Shown here piece after piece: positions 7,789 to 16,644 of a DNA stretch of 64,000 nt (position 1 is the first letter of the stretch; each line of letters opens with the position of its first letter). Position numbers and translations under genes: made by a program. Source of the stretch: a bacterium (lineage in GTDB: Bacteria; Vulcanimicrobiota; Xenobia; Xenobiales; JADMJV01); NCBI GenBank assembly GCA_030149525.1, contig JASBRJ010000377.1, forward strand, positions 1 through 64,000, in the 5' to 3' direction. Under the pieces are notes generated by a model. It was not told where the DNA came from, did no database searches, and saw nothing but the letters and a program-made list of their open reading frames with translations.

Positions 7789-8127
7789 CTACTCCAGTGA
7801 GTGGCCAGAGAGGGCCTGGAGCCAGGTAGCAAACTCCGCGCCGACGATGGCTCCCAGGGGTATGCCGGCACAGCACCCCCAGATAATCCAGTCGTCATTC
7901 TGAGTGTTCAGATAACCGGCACCGGCAGCTAGAGTGAAGGCTGCCGCTAAGAATCCTACCACTCCGCCCACTCCAAAGAAGATCTGCACCAGGCAGCCCG
8001 CCTTGCGGTAGTCGGGGATGAACAGACTAAAGCAAGCGATGAAAGCTGAGAAAATCAGACCGAAAAGTGCGGCAAGGATGACCATTCCCCGAGGTTTTGC
8101 AGCCGGTGGCCGTTGTAGAGTCGACAT
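7789..8127 (-). CDS. Small integral membrane protein
   Basis: The 112-residue product has three hydrophobic segments (about 15-38, 47-70 and 82-100) and a short basic N-terminus. No family is recognised. It converges with the glycine-zipper gene, leaving 13 bases between the stops. A terminator of the next upstream minus-strand gene lies about 20 bases before its start, so it is probably transcribed separately. Confidence 0.7.
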   Translation of the reverse strand: MSTLQRPPAAKPRGMVILAALFGLIFSAFIACFSLFIPDYRKAGCLVQIFFGVGGVVGFLAAAFTLAAGAGYLNTQNDDWIIWGCCAGIPLGAIVGAEFATWLQALSGHSLE

Positions 8128-8144
8128 TATCAGCCTCCCCCAAA

Positions 8145-8175
8145 AGCAAAACCCCGACTACGATAGGCCGGGGTT
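8145..8175 (-). terminator. Rho-independent terminator of the 8200-8625 gene
   Basis: Read on the minus strand, AACCCCG (8175-8169) pairs with CGGGGTT (8156-8150), followed by the T-rich stretch TTGCTTTTG. Confidence 0.6.
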
Positions 8176-8199
8176 CGTGCTAAGTGTCTCATGAATTGT

Positions 8200-8625
8200 T
8201 TAATTCAAAATGATGATACTGGGCCCCTGTTTGTCGGTGGGCGGATGAGAATTGAAGACTCCGAGGTTTGCCGAGGCGATAGCTTGACGGGCGCTGTGAC
8301 AAAGGCCCAGTGAGCGATGGTATTCAGTGAGTTCTTTAGAGCACTGAGCGACTCGCCCGGCCTTCCCTGCAGAAGCTGCCTGAATAAGCTCCACCAGAAT
8401 CTCTCGAGAATGAAGGGGCAACTGATCGCCCATGCCGTTCAGATAGCTCTTGAGCCCCTTGAGAGCGAGATTAAAATCTCCCAAAGCGAGCGCTTCGAGG
8501 ATGCAGTCACAATGCCACTGACTGTCTTTCACTGAGGAAAGATGATTGGTGGTGACTTCTTTGATCACACAGGCCATGGCGGCCTCATTATTCATCGACG
8601 ACAATCCCGTGGCGGCTATCTGCAT
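8200..8625 (-). CDS. Small helical cytoplasmic protein
   Basis: The 141-residue protein starts at an ATG preceded by AGGGAG with good spacing. The middle (about residues 45-110) is predicted helical, with a motif like LPLHSREILVELIQAASAG. It has several Cys and no signal or membrane segment. I do not recognise the family. The minus-strand hairpin downstream and the strong SD support a real, monocistronic gene. Confidence 0.7.
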   Translation of the reverse strand: MQIAATGLSSMNNEAAMACVIKEVTTNHLSSVKDSQWHCDCILEALALGDFNLALKGLKSYLNGMGDQLPLHSREILVELIQAASAGKAGRVAQCSKELTEYHRSLGLCHSARQAIASANLGVFNSHPPTDKQGPSIIILN

Positions 8626-8725
8626 AATTGACTCCCTAATTCGGTAGCCTCATTCTAGCCCGCATTCCCTAAAGAATGTTGTAACTTATATCACACAGAC
8701 CTTGAAATGGTACGAAAGTTCCAAC

Positions 8726-8752
8726 AAAAAAAAGCGCCCCGCAGGACGCTTT
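8726..8752 (-). terminator. Rho-independent terminator of the first porin gene
   Basis: On the minus strand AAAGCGTCC pairs with GGGCGCTTT (9 bp, one G-T pair) around a TGCG loop and runs straight into eight T. Confidence 0.85.
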
Positions 8753-8778
8753 CTTTTGTTGGTCTTCTCCCTTGTCTT

Positions 8779-11505
8779 TTAGAACTTGAGGCTAAAGGAC
8801 GAGGTGATTTGGATGCCTTCCCAGCTGAAAGGGTGAGCAACCTGAGGACCGTTGTTGATGTTTAGAGCAGGTACCGTCGGGTTGTTGAACACGTAAGCGG
8901 GTACGTTGTCTTTAAACTGGAAGAACTTACCGTTGGCACCCCATACGAGGTCTTCGGCGATCTCCCACTCGAAACCGAGCTCAGGCCAGGTCTGGTTGAT
9001 GTCAAGGTTGTTGAAACGAGTGAAACCAACAGCCTCGGCGTATTGACCGTTCACGTTGAAGGGGTCGAAGTGACCTTTGATATCAACGTTGGTGAAGCCG
9101 GCGAAGACGAGAAAGTCTTCGGTGACGTCGTAGTCAACCTGAACGTTCCAGCCGGTGAAGCTGAGGTCTACCAGGTTCTGGTTCTCAGCTTGAGTTCCAG
9201 CACCGGCAAATCCGTTGGCAGCACCGATGGCCATCATGTTCGAGTTGCGATCGAAGTTGAGAGTGCGTAGACCACCCTTAAGGGTAACACCACGGTTGTT
9301 CTCAGCTTCGTTGAGGAGCCACTTGTAACCACCGGAGATGGTGATGCTCTCAACATTACCTTTGTTATCTTCCAGCGGGACAGCAAATGCGTTTCCGTTG
9401 GCAGAAGCAAAAGTAGCAGAGTTGTAGCCGTTGAAGAGCGGCTCAATCCAGCCGGGGCTGAATCCGAGAACAGGAGTGTTCGGAATTCCCGCACCGATGG
9501 AGCTGGGAGAGAAACGAACATCCTGCAGAGAGCTGGTCTTCTGATCGAGGTTTCCGTACTCGACACTGATTCGACCCGTGGGCAAGAACTTCCAGGTACC
9601 CTTCAAACGGTATCCTTCACGGTTGTGAGGAAGCTCGTTCACGTTGTGCATAGAGTACATGTTCTGGAAGTAGAAGAACCCGGGAGTCTTCCACTGAGGG
9701 GTACTGATACCGGCCACAGTCGGAGTTTCGATAATGAACGGCGAGAACCTAGGATCTACCGAGAGGTACTCTGCGCTCAGATCGACGGTGGCATCGAACA
9801 GGAGGACGTTGGCGCCGACCTTCCAAGCATCTCCATCCGCTGTGTAGGGGGAGTTCTTGTTGGGACGGTAGCTGGAGGTCGCCCATTCACCGTAGATCTT
9901 AGGAGACCAGTCGTGGTCGAAGGTGTACTCGAAGGAGAGGCCCCATGTGCTTTGCTGCTGAGGACCGATGCCACCTACGTTAGGAACACCTTGAGGAAGC
10001 AGACCGGCTGCTACCGCCGCTGCCAGTGAACCGTCGTTTCCGCCGAAAGCGGGGTTGGGGTTCATAGGAGTGGGGCGAACATCCGAGGTCGAACCTTGAC
10101 CGGCTGTGGCACCGAAAGTACCTGCCAGTTGGCCTTGATAGTATCCGTTGGGGTTAACCCACTGGAGCTGACGGCTCAGGTTCGGTACGGTAATAAGACC
10201 TACAGTGAGAGGTCCACCGCCGCTTGCTTCGTCGGCAGCGCGCAGGAAGTTCAGGTTGATCTTACCGCGCTCTTCGTGGAAGTCGAAACCGACTTTGCCG
10301 CCCAGGATATAGGAGGCATAGCTGGTACCGAGTCCGGGAGTTCCCGGGGTGATTGGTCCGTTGGAACCGTCGGGGAGAAGAGAGCCCATCGCCTGCCAGG
10401 AGATGTGCATATCTTCCTCTTCGTCGATGGCGAATTTGCCTTCAACGAGGAAACCGTAGTTCTGCAGGTATTCAGGGCCAAACTCGTTGGGGTTCTGAAG
10501 ACCGACGAAAACGGAGTCATTGAATCTATGCTCGTCGTAGGCACCCACAATGAGTCGGGTTCCGGAGTCGATGTGTCGAACCCAGAAACGCTCGAGATTC
10601 ATTCGAGTGTACGGCGTGTGACCAAGCCCCTGGGCTAGACCGGCAGCGTTTTCATTGGCTGTGGTGAAGGGGTTGGCCAGGTAAGGCTGCTGAACGCCGT
10701 AGTAAGCGTCGACCGCAGCATCACCTTGTGAGGAGTAGGCGGAAAACTCTACTCCAGCATCGATCTCGTTTGAAACGCGGATATTCATTCCCAAAATAGC
10801 CTTGGTAGTGAATCCGGTACCGCTAGTGAGTGGACGACCGGTTCTCCAGTTTGTGGTGGAGAGTACACCCGTGGTGAACGGGTTGAAGGTCGGTACTACT
10901 GCGGTTTGTCCGGGGGGTAGAATGGCGCCCAGAGGGCCCGTTCCACCAAATCCGACGGTAGAACCACCGGCACCGGCGGCGCTACCTGCGACCGCGTTAT
11001 AGTTGAGTGTATCGAATGCAATTCCGGGGTTGAGAGACCGCATGGAATCTCTTCCGGTGTTATAGAAGCTTTGGAAAGCCACTCGAGTGTCAAGGGAACC
11101 ATAGAAGCTAATACGTTCGAGCTCAGTGACTCGTTGATCGAGCCGCCCTACGTTTTCTTCCAGATTATCAACTCGAACTCCCAGAGCATCAAGCTCTTCG
11201 CGCAGGGCATTTGCGAGTTTGCGCAACTCATCAAGCTCGGCCTTCGTCGCAAATGTCGCGTGGGCTTGTTCCATCTTCGAGAGAAGACGTGCAACAATCA
11301 TTGCAGTCTCCCAGCGAGAGGCGGAACGGTCCCCCTTGAACGTCCCGTCGGGATAACCCTCGACGAGACCCTTTGCGGCGAGAGCGGCTACCGCATCCTT
11401 AGCCCAGTGGTTATCTGGGACATCGGGAAAAAGCGGAGCCGCGAAGGCAGGCCAACTGAGTGCATAACAGAGCGTCGTCAAAACCAGATATTTGAAGCGC
11501 TTCAT
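8779..11505 (-). CDS. SLH-domain outer-membrane porin (copy 1)
   Basis: The 908-residue protein starts with an AGGAGG site 8 bases before its ATG and a Sec signal ending in AFA-APL. Residues about 25-72 form an SLH domain (FPDVPDNHWAKDAV, then GYPDGTFKGDR), residues about 78-135 a coiled coil, and the rest a long beta-barrel region rich in alternating aromatic/polar strands. It ends in Phe, as expected for BamA substrates. Such porins tether the outer membrane to the cell wall through the SLH domain in diderm Terrabacteria. A paralogue lies upstream at 12304-14889. The first 130 residues are nearly identical in protein but differ at many third codon positions, so the copies are not recently duplicated. 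Confidence 0.92.
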   Translation of the reverse strand: MKRFKYLVLTTLCYALSWPAFAAPLFPDVPDNHWAKDAVAALAAKGLVEGYPDGTFKGDRSASRWETAMIVARLLSKMEQAHATFATKAELDELRKLANALREELDALGVRVDNLEENVGRLDQRVTELERISFYGSLDTRVAFQSFYNTGRDSMRSLNPGIAFDTLNYNAVAGSAAGAGGSTVGFGGTGPLGAILPPGQTAVVPTFNPFTTGVLSTTNWRTGRPLTSGTGFTTKAILGMNIRVSNEIDAGVEFSAYSSQGDAAVDAYYGVQQPYLANPFTTANENAAGLAQGLGHTPYTRMNLERFWVRHIDSGTRLIVGAYDEHRFNDSVFVGLQNPNEFGPEYLQNYGFLVEGKFAIDEEEDMHISWQAMGSLLPDGSNGPITPGTPGLGTSYASYILGGKVGFDFHEERGKINLNFLRAADEASGGGPLTVGLITVPNLSRQLQWVNPNGYYQGQLAGTFGATAGQGSTSDVRPTPMNPNPAFGGNDGSLAAAVAAGLLPQGVPNVGGIGPQQQSTWGLSFEYTFDHDWSPKIYGEWATSSYRPNKNSPYTADGDAWKVGANVLLFDATVDLSAEYLSVDPRFSPFIIETPTVAGISTPQWKTPGFFYFQNMYSMHNVNELPHNREGYRLKGTWKFLPTGRISVEYGNLDQKTSSLQDVRFSPSSIGAGIPNTPVLGFSPGWIEPLFNGYNSATFASANGNAFAVPLEDNKGNVESITISGGYKWLLNEAENNRGVTLKGGLRTLNFDRNSNMMAIGAANGFAGAGTQAENQNLVDLSFTGWNVQVDYDVTEDFLVFAGFTNVDIKGHFDPFNVNGQYAEAVGFTRFNNLDINQTWPELGFEWEIAEDLVWGANGKFFQFKDNVPAYVFNNPTVPALNINNGPQVAHPFSWEGIQITSSFSLKF

Positions 11506-11841
11506 TATATCTGCCTCCTAGTAGAATTCAGGAGCAAGTTGGGAAAACTCTTTAGAGCCTCTAAGGTTTCCTCTAAAAGTTAGTGAGGGAAGACACAACA
11601 GCGACGACCCGACCAATCCTACTCCCGCTAAGTAAGTCGCGCGCCCTTCTGGGGGATGCTTCGAATATCCTTCGCTCCAAGCGCAATACTTTTCAGTTTT
11701 TTCCAACGCCCTATTTTGCGGGCTTCAGATGCAAAATTCGTCTTCGAGTTGGGCGAGTTTCCTACAAGGAAAGAAAGAAGCCTTAAGCTTCAAGCAGTTC
11801 AATAATATCGACTCAGCTGAGAGGCGACATGAGAGTACAGT
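11506..11841. other. Intergenic region without recognisable gene
   Basis: It holds the 5' leader of the first porin gene (strong SD at its left end). I see no convincing promoter pair, hairpin or coding frame; short ORFs here have no ribosome-binding site. Confidence 0.5.
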
Positions 11842-12195
11842 TCAGGACTCTCTGTTTGTAGGGCTTCCCGATGACCCTTGGAGCTCAAATAGGCGCCGGC
11901 GGCGTCGGCGAATAGCTCTGCCGGCCGCCTTCACTTCCGACCCGCCGAACTTCGCATCCACGCCGACAGCTTCAAAGGTGGTGAATATTAGGCCGTCACG
12001 GCGCAGCTGATGAAGAAGCGCGAGGGGAAAATCGGCCACCAAATTCATGAGCTTTGCCTTGGCCTCAGTGCTCATATCACCCTTGATAAGCGATAAGGCC
12101 ACTCGCTGCTCGACTGTTTGAGCTAGAACCGGAGCCGGCTTGGGGGGTTCGAGAGCTCATGACTTGGAGAAGCGATTGAGAAAGCCTAGCATCAT
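11842..12195 (-). pseudogene. Small gene with in-frame TGA near its 5' end
   Basis: On the minus strand AAAGGA precedes tandem ATGs at 12195/12192. The frame reads twelve residues (MMLGFLNRFSKS), meets TGA at 12159-12157, then continues open for 104 codons in the same frame to a TGA at 11842. The downstream part (ALEPPKPAPVLAQTVEQR, then a helical segment and an Arg-rich RAIRRRRRRL) looks coding. Either a nonsense mutation broke the gene, or translation restarts at ATG 12075, which has its own AAGGGTG site and would give 77 residues. Function not recognised. Confidence 0.4.
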
Positions 12196-12250
12196 GATTC
12201 CTTTGAGATGGTTGTGAATTCAGCTTACTCTTCAACTGTTACAAAAGCAT

Positions 12251-12280
12251 AAAAAAAGGCCCGCCTTTCGGCGAGCCTTT
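12251..12280 (-). terminator. Rho-independent terminator of the second porin gene
   Basis: An 11-bp minus-strand stem AAAGGCTCGCC/GGCGGGCCTTT (one G-T pair) with a GAAA tetraloop is followed by an uninterrupted T run. Confidence 0.9.
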
Positions 12281-12303
12281 CTCCGTATCAAACAGGTCGT
12301 TCG

Positions 12304-14889
12304 TTAGAACTTGAGTTTGAATTGGGTGGTCACTTGTACACCGCTGTACTCGAAAGGATTCTGGGTGAATCCGATCGCGTCGGTGGTGAGGGTGGTACCG
12401 TTGTTCAAGTTCGACGAGGTATCGAAGTAACGCAGGTCCATGTTCCAAGTGGTGTTTTCGCTAACATCGTAGTCGAAACCGATGAACGGGATGAATTGAT
12501 CCTGGTCAACAGTGTCGAAGTTAGTGGATCCGGTCTGAACAGCAAAGCTGTTGTAGAGACCGGAAGGATCGTAGTGACCCTGAATGGTGACGTAGTCGGC
12601 ACCACCGCGGAGCGTCCACTTGTCGCTAGCTTCCCAGGCGAGTTCACCGTGGATGCTGTCGATGTTCAGGTCGATGTTGTTCTGCGAACCACCGAAACCG
12701 GGGGCCAGACCAGAACGACGCTCGTACTCGTTGCGCTCGTAGCCGAGGTCAACTTTGATGCGAGGGTCATCGAACTTGTAGGTTACGCCGAAAGCGTAGT
12801 TGTTGTGCGAACCGGAGGGATTCTCCAGGGGCGCCAGGTTAGCGGTGAACGAGTTAGCAGAACCGGCTCCGTAAACGGAGGGGTGTGCGAACCCGGTGAA
12901 CACAGGGTCGATGAAACCAGGTGCGTGACCGATAACGGCGTTGGTAGGAGTAGCCAGTCCGAGTGCACCGGGGGTGACGCGAACATTGTAGAGGCTGGTA
13001 TCCTTCTGGTCGAGGAATCCGAGTTTACCCCAAACAGCACCGCGACGCTCGTTGAATCTCCAAGTACCTTTGAGACGGAAACCTTCACGGTTGTGAGGGT
13101 ACTTCTCAGTGTCGTGCAAGGAGTACAATCCGCTGAAGTAGTGGATGTTGGGGAAACGCTGAACGCCTACACCGGCAGGGTATCTGAGGATGAAGGGGTC
13201 GTAGGTGGAATCCACGCTGACGTATTCACCAGCCAGGTCCAGGTCTCCGTCGAGGAGGTTCACGCCAACACCGATGCGGAATGCATCGCCGTCTACATCG
13301 TAACCGGAGTTACGGTTAGGACGGTAGTTAGAGTGGCCGTACTCGCCGTCGATTCGGATCTGGTCGCCTTCGCCGATGTCGAAAGCGTAAGCTCCGCTGA
13401 AGCCCCACAGGTCCATGCTCTGAGCACCGAAGCTACCACCGACGAATGCGTCGTTGAGAGCGTTAGCACCGGAGATAGGACGGTTGTCGGTGGTGCTTCC
13501 AGGGCCGTTTCTGGCTTGCTGGAAAGCGGTTTGCTGAGCGGCGTAGAAACCAGGAGGGTTAACCCACTGAAGGGGTGCCCAACCGGCAGCAGCTCCGGTA
13601 CCCTGCAAGGCCGCAGGGTTGCCTGGGAAGGCAGCGCCCAGGCCATTTCCAGCGAAGTTGGCACCAGCACCGGAGGTGATGTTACCGGTCTGGAGAGTTC
13701 CGCCGCTGAAAGAGTCTTCCATTACGCGAGCGTAGTTACCCTTAACGAATCCGCCTTCGAATTCGAGAGCTACGTCACCACCGAAGAGCCAAGGCTCGTA
13801 ACCGCTGTTGAGGTAGCCGGCGGTAGGAAGACGAGTTCCCATAACTTCCCAGTGCAGTACGCCCCAGTCAGATACATCGACCTGACCGGTTACGTCGAAA
13901 CCGTAGCTGGAGTTGAACTCAGGACCGAAAGCGTTGGGGTTGAACTGACCGGCATACAGGATGTTGTCCATCTTGTCTTCCGAGAAAGTACCAACAACGA
14001 GCTTGGTCTTCGAAGGGTTGTGAATAACCCAGAAGTTGTCCAAGTTCATTCTGGTGAAAGGCTGATTGTTCAGGCCTTGAATGCCAGGGTCTTGGTTGTT
14101 CGCAGTGAACGGGTTGCTCAGGAAAGGCTGCTGCACACCGTAGTATGCATCAACGAAAGCATCACCCTGAGAAGTGTACGCCGAGAACTCAGCACCAGCA
14201 TCGATGTCATCGCTGACACGGATGCGCAGACCGAGGAGAGCGCGCGAGGTGAAACCGGTTCCGTTGGTTAGAGGACGACCGTTGCGGTAGTCCATAACGG
14301 GCCATACACCGTTGTTCTGAGGGGTGAGAGCCGCACCAGCAGCGGAACCTACAAGGTTATTGTAGTTCAAGAAACCAGGTCCGGGTACGGTGGCGTTACC
14401 GCCGCCGAAGCGCAGACCGTCGTTGTCGAGACGTCCGTTGTTGCTGAACGACTGGAATGCAGCGCGAGCTTCAACTTCGCCGTAGAAAGTGATTCTTTCC
14501 AGCTCAGTTACGCGCTTGTCGATGCGGGCAACGTTTTCTTCGAGATTGGTAACGCGTACGCCGAGAGCGTCGAGTTCCTCACGAAGAGCGTTTACGAGCT
14601 TACGCAGCTCATCCAGTTCCGCTTTGGTAGCGAAAGTGGCGTGGGCTTGTTCCATTTTGGAGAGCAAGCGAGCGACGATCATCGCGGTTTCCCAACGGGT
14701 AGCAGCGCGGTCGCCTTTGAATGTTCCGTCCGGGTAACCTTCGACGAGACCTTTAGCAGCCAGAGCAGCTACAGCGTCTTTCGCCCAGTGGTTATCGGGA
14801 ACGTCGGGGAATAGTGGAGCTGCGAGTGCAGGAACCACCATTGAGAACATGAGCATTGATGCAAGAATTGACCAAATGCGTTTCTTCAT
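12304..14889 (-). CDS. SLH-domain outer-membrane porin (copy 2)
   Basis: The 861-residue paralogue of the 8779-11505 protein has a signal peptide (cleavage near ALA-APL), an SLH domain at about 25-72, a coiled coil at about 78-135, and a beta barrel ending in FKLKF. Start ATG 14889 has AAAGG 8 bases upstream. A clear promoter (15048-15076) leaves a leader of about 150 bases. The barrels diverge strongly between the two copies while the SLH/coiled-coil anchor is conserved, which suggests different solute or surface specificity on one wall-anchoring module. Confidence 0.92.
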   Translation of the reverse strand: MKKRIWSILASMLMFSMVVPALAAPLFPDVPDNHWAKDAVAALAAKGLVEGYPDGTFKGDRAATRWETAMIVARLLSKMEQAHATFATKAELDELRKLVNALREELDALGVRVTNLEENVARIDKRVTELERITFYGEVEARAAFQSFSNNGRLDNDGLRFGGGNATVPGPGFLNYNNLVGSAAGAALTPQNNGVWPVMDYRNGRPLTNGTGFTSRALLGLRIRVSDDIDAGAEFSAYTSQGDAFVDAYYGVQQPFLSNPFTANNQDPGIQGLNNQPFTRMNLDNFWVIHNPSKTKLVVGTFSEDKMDNILYAGQFNPNAFGPEFNSSYGFDVTGQVDVSDWGVLHWEVMGTRLPTAGYLNSGYEPWLFGGDVALEFEGGFVKGNYARVMEDSFSGGTLQTGNITSGAGANFAGNGLGAAFPGNPAALQGTGAAAGWAPLQWVNPPGFYAAQQTAFQQARNGPGSTTDNRPISGANALNDAFVGGSFGAQSMDLWGFSGAYAFDIGEGDQIRIDGEYGHSNYRPNRNSGYDVDGDAFRIGVGVNLLDGDLDLAGEYVSVDSTYDPFILRYPAGVGVQRFPNIHYFSGLYSLHDTEKYPHNREGFRLKGTWRFNERRGAVWGKLGFLDQKDTSLYNVRVTPGALGLATPTNAVIGHAPGFIDPVFTGFAHPSVYGAGSANSFTANLAPLENPSGSHNNYAFGVTYKFDDPRIKVDLGYERNEYERRSGLAPGFGGSQNNIDLNIDSIHGELAWEASDKWTLRGGADYVTIQGHYDPSGLYNSFAVQTGSTNFDTVDQDQFIPFIGFDYDVSENTTWNMDLRYFDTSSNLNNGTTLTTDAIGFTQNPFEYSGVQVTTQFKLKF

Positions 14890-15035
14890 GACTCATACCT
14901 TTCTTCTTTTAGTCGGCATCTCTCTGCTGACTTCACCCGGGAGGGAACATCGAGTGTCTTTGTTTCCTCGCCGCTATACCCAGGTGTCCTCTGCTCTGAG
15001 ACGCTGACTGTATTCACTCAGACGAAGCTGAGTAA

Positions 15036-15076
15036 AATTTAGTGTTTCTTATAGACGGTATTGATTTAGAGGTCAA
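15036..15076 (-). promoter_or_regulatory. Sigma-70 promoter of second porin gene
   Basis: Minus-strand TTGACC (15076-15071), a 17-base spacer and TATAAG (15053-15048) place transcription start near 15041. The leader to the ATG at 14889 is about 150 bases. Confidence 0.75.
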
Positions 15077-15438
15077 CACCTTTTTGTGTAAGCAGGTAAT
15101 TTTCTTACTTGCTTCTCCTCCCTCGCGGAGAGAGGAAAATTTTTCATTCTCGAATTGAGCGGCCGATTCTCACGACTTCTTCAAACATCCTTCTTACTTA
15201 AAGAAAAACATTGAAGGCTCAGCAGGCCTCTGTATGTACACGAAGTGCTGGAACAAAGACAACCCCTCAACCCTGATAAACTTGTTAACTTTTGGTCGCC
15301 CTGCGGGAACTTCAGGAAAGTCCCGGGCGATGCAGATACTGCATTGAGTCACTGAATTTCCCCTTAAAAAAGAAGCCTAAACATGCAATTTGGCATGTAA
15401 TTTCCGGAACTGAGAAAAGTTTCGCCCCAATTCGACGA
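15077..15438. other. Non-coding stretch between porin promoter and prfB
   Basis: No gene is supported. It holds two hairpins. One at 15116-15136 (one mismatch) is followed on the plus strand by AAAATTTTT. One at 15296-15330 has outer stem TCGCCC/GGGCGA and inner stem GGGAACTT/AAGTCCC with one bulge, and no T tract. The second could be the end of the prfB transcript. Confidence 0.4.
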
Positions 15439-16576
15439 CTAATCGTCGTCGCTTCCGGCCTCACCGGGCAAAGGTTCCCGGCCTAATCGAGCGCAAGCTT
15501 CCAGATAAGAGCGAATAAAAATGGACAATTTTCCGTCCAGAACGGCCTGAACCTGACTATCCTCGGCACCGGTTCGTCTATCTTTGACGATAGAATAGGG
15601 ATGGAGAACATAATTCCGGATCTGATAACCCCAGGCCGCTTCCGTATTCTCGCCGCGCAGTTCGGAAAGATGCTCCTCACGCTGCTGGACCTGCATCTCG
15701 TAGAGCTTGGCTTTAAGGACCCTCATGGCCTGTTCTTTATTGGCGTGCTGAGATCTTTCGTTCTGACATGCCGCCACCACTCCGGTAGGCAAGTGAGTGA
15801 TCCTCACCGCAGAATCGGTTTTATTCACGTGCTGACCACCTGCACCGGAAGAGCGATAGGTATCGATCTTGAGGTCGTCCGACCGAATCTCAACATCCTT
15901 CGCCTTAGCGATTTCGGGAACGACATCGACCTTAGCAAAAGACGTGTGACGCCTCTTGGCCGAGTCGAAGGGTGAAATTCTGACCAAACGATGCACACCA
16001 CGCTCAGAGCGAAGCAGCCCGTAAGCGTTCTCGCCACTTACAAAGATGGTAGCTGAGTGAATTCCGTGATCTGCGGGGGAAGTCTCGGCGAGGTCCATCT
16101 TGAGGCCTTCAGACTCTCCCCATCGCAGGTACATCCTGAGAAGTATCTGAGCCCAGTCCTGGGCGTCATCGCCGCCGGAGCCGCTGTGGATGGTAAGAAT
16201 GGCCGATTCTTGGTCGTACTCACCGGATAGCAGAGCTTGAGTCTCGGCTTTCTCGACCACCTGTTCTAGATCGGAAAAGCCACGCTCAAGCTCGCCTACC
16301 TCAGACTCTTCCCCTTCGGAAACCATCTCGGCAAAAAAGGCGACCTCTTCCAGCTTCTCCTGGAGCGAATTCCACAGCTCCACGATGCCCTGATGACGGC
16401 TGAGTTCCTGATTGAGTTCTCGAGCCTCTTCGGGATCGTCCCAAACATCCGGCTGCGAGACCAGGTTCTCTAGTTCTTGAATCTTCTGTTGACTGAGTTC
16501 AAGGTCAAAGATATTCGCGCATACGGGATACTCGAGCGCGAAATTCCTCCAACCGATCTTCGTACTGTCCGAGCAC
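15439..16576 (-). CDS. prfB: Peptide chain release factor 2, with programmed +1 frameshift
   Basis: RF2 releases peptides at UGA and UAA. GTG 16576 follows an AGGAGGG site. The first 22 further codons run to CTT TGA C (CTT 16510-16508, TGA 16507-16505). A +1 slip on CTT continues at GAC 16506 into the long frame that ends at 15439. The slip site is the classic RF2 autoregulation signal: low RF2 favours slippage past its own UGA. Downstream the SPF motif (SPFDSAKRRHTSF) and the catalytic GGQ (GAGGQHVNKTDSAVRI) are intact. The usual internal SD-like AGGGGG just before the slip codon is not evident (GCGAATAT here). It lies 68 bases after secA, an order also seen in Bacillus subtilis. Confidence 0.95.
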
Positions 16577-16644
16577 GATATCCCTCCTTAGGAGACTAGA
16601 TCTTACGTAATGACGTGAATTCTACAGCTAGAGGAGAGCTTTGG

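Noticed and set aside
12322-14271. 649-codon frame antisense to the second porin
   Set aside because: Val/Glu/Thr-rich shadow of porin codons without SD or domain; the porin has SD, promoter, signal peptide and terminator.
15116-15136. Hairpin followed by AAAATTTTT as a plus-strand terminator
   Set aside because: There is no plus-strand gene upstream to terminate, and on the minus strand no T tract follows; kept only as a note in the intergenic entry.
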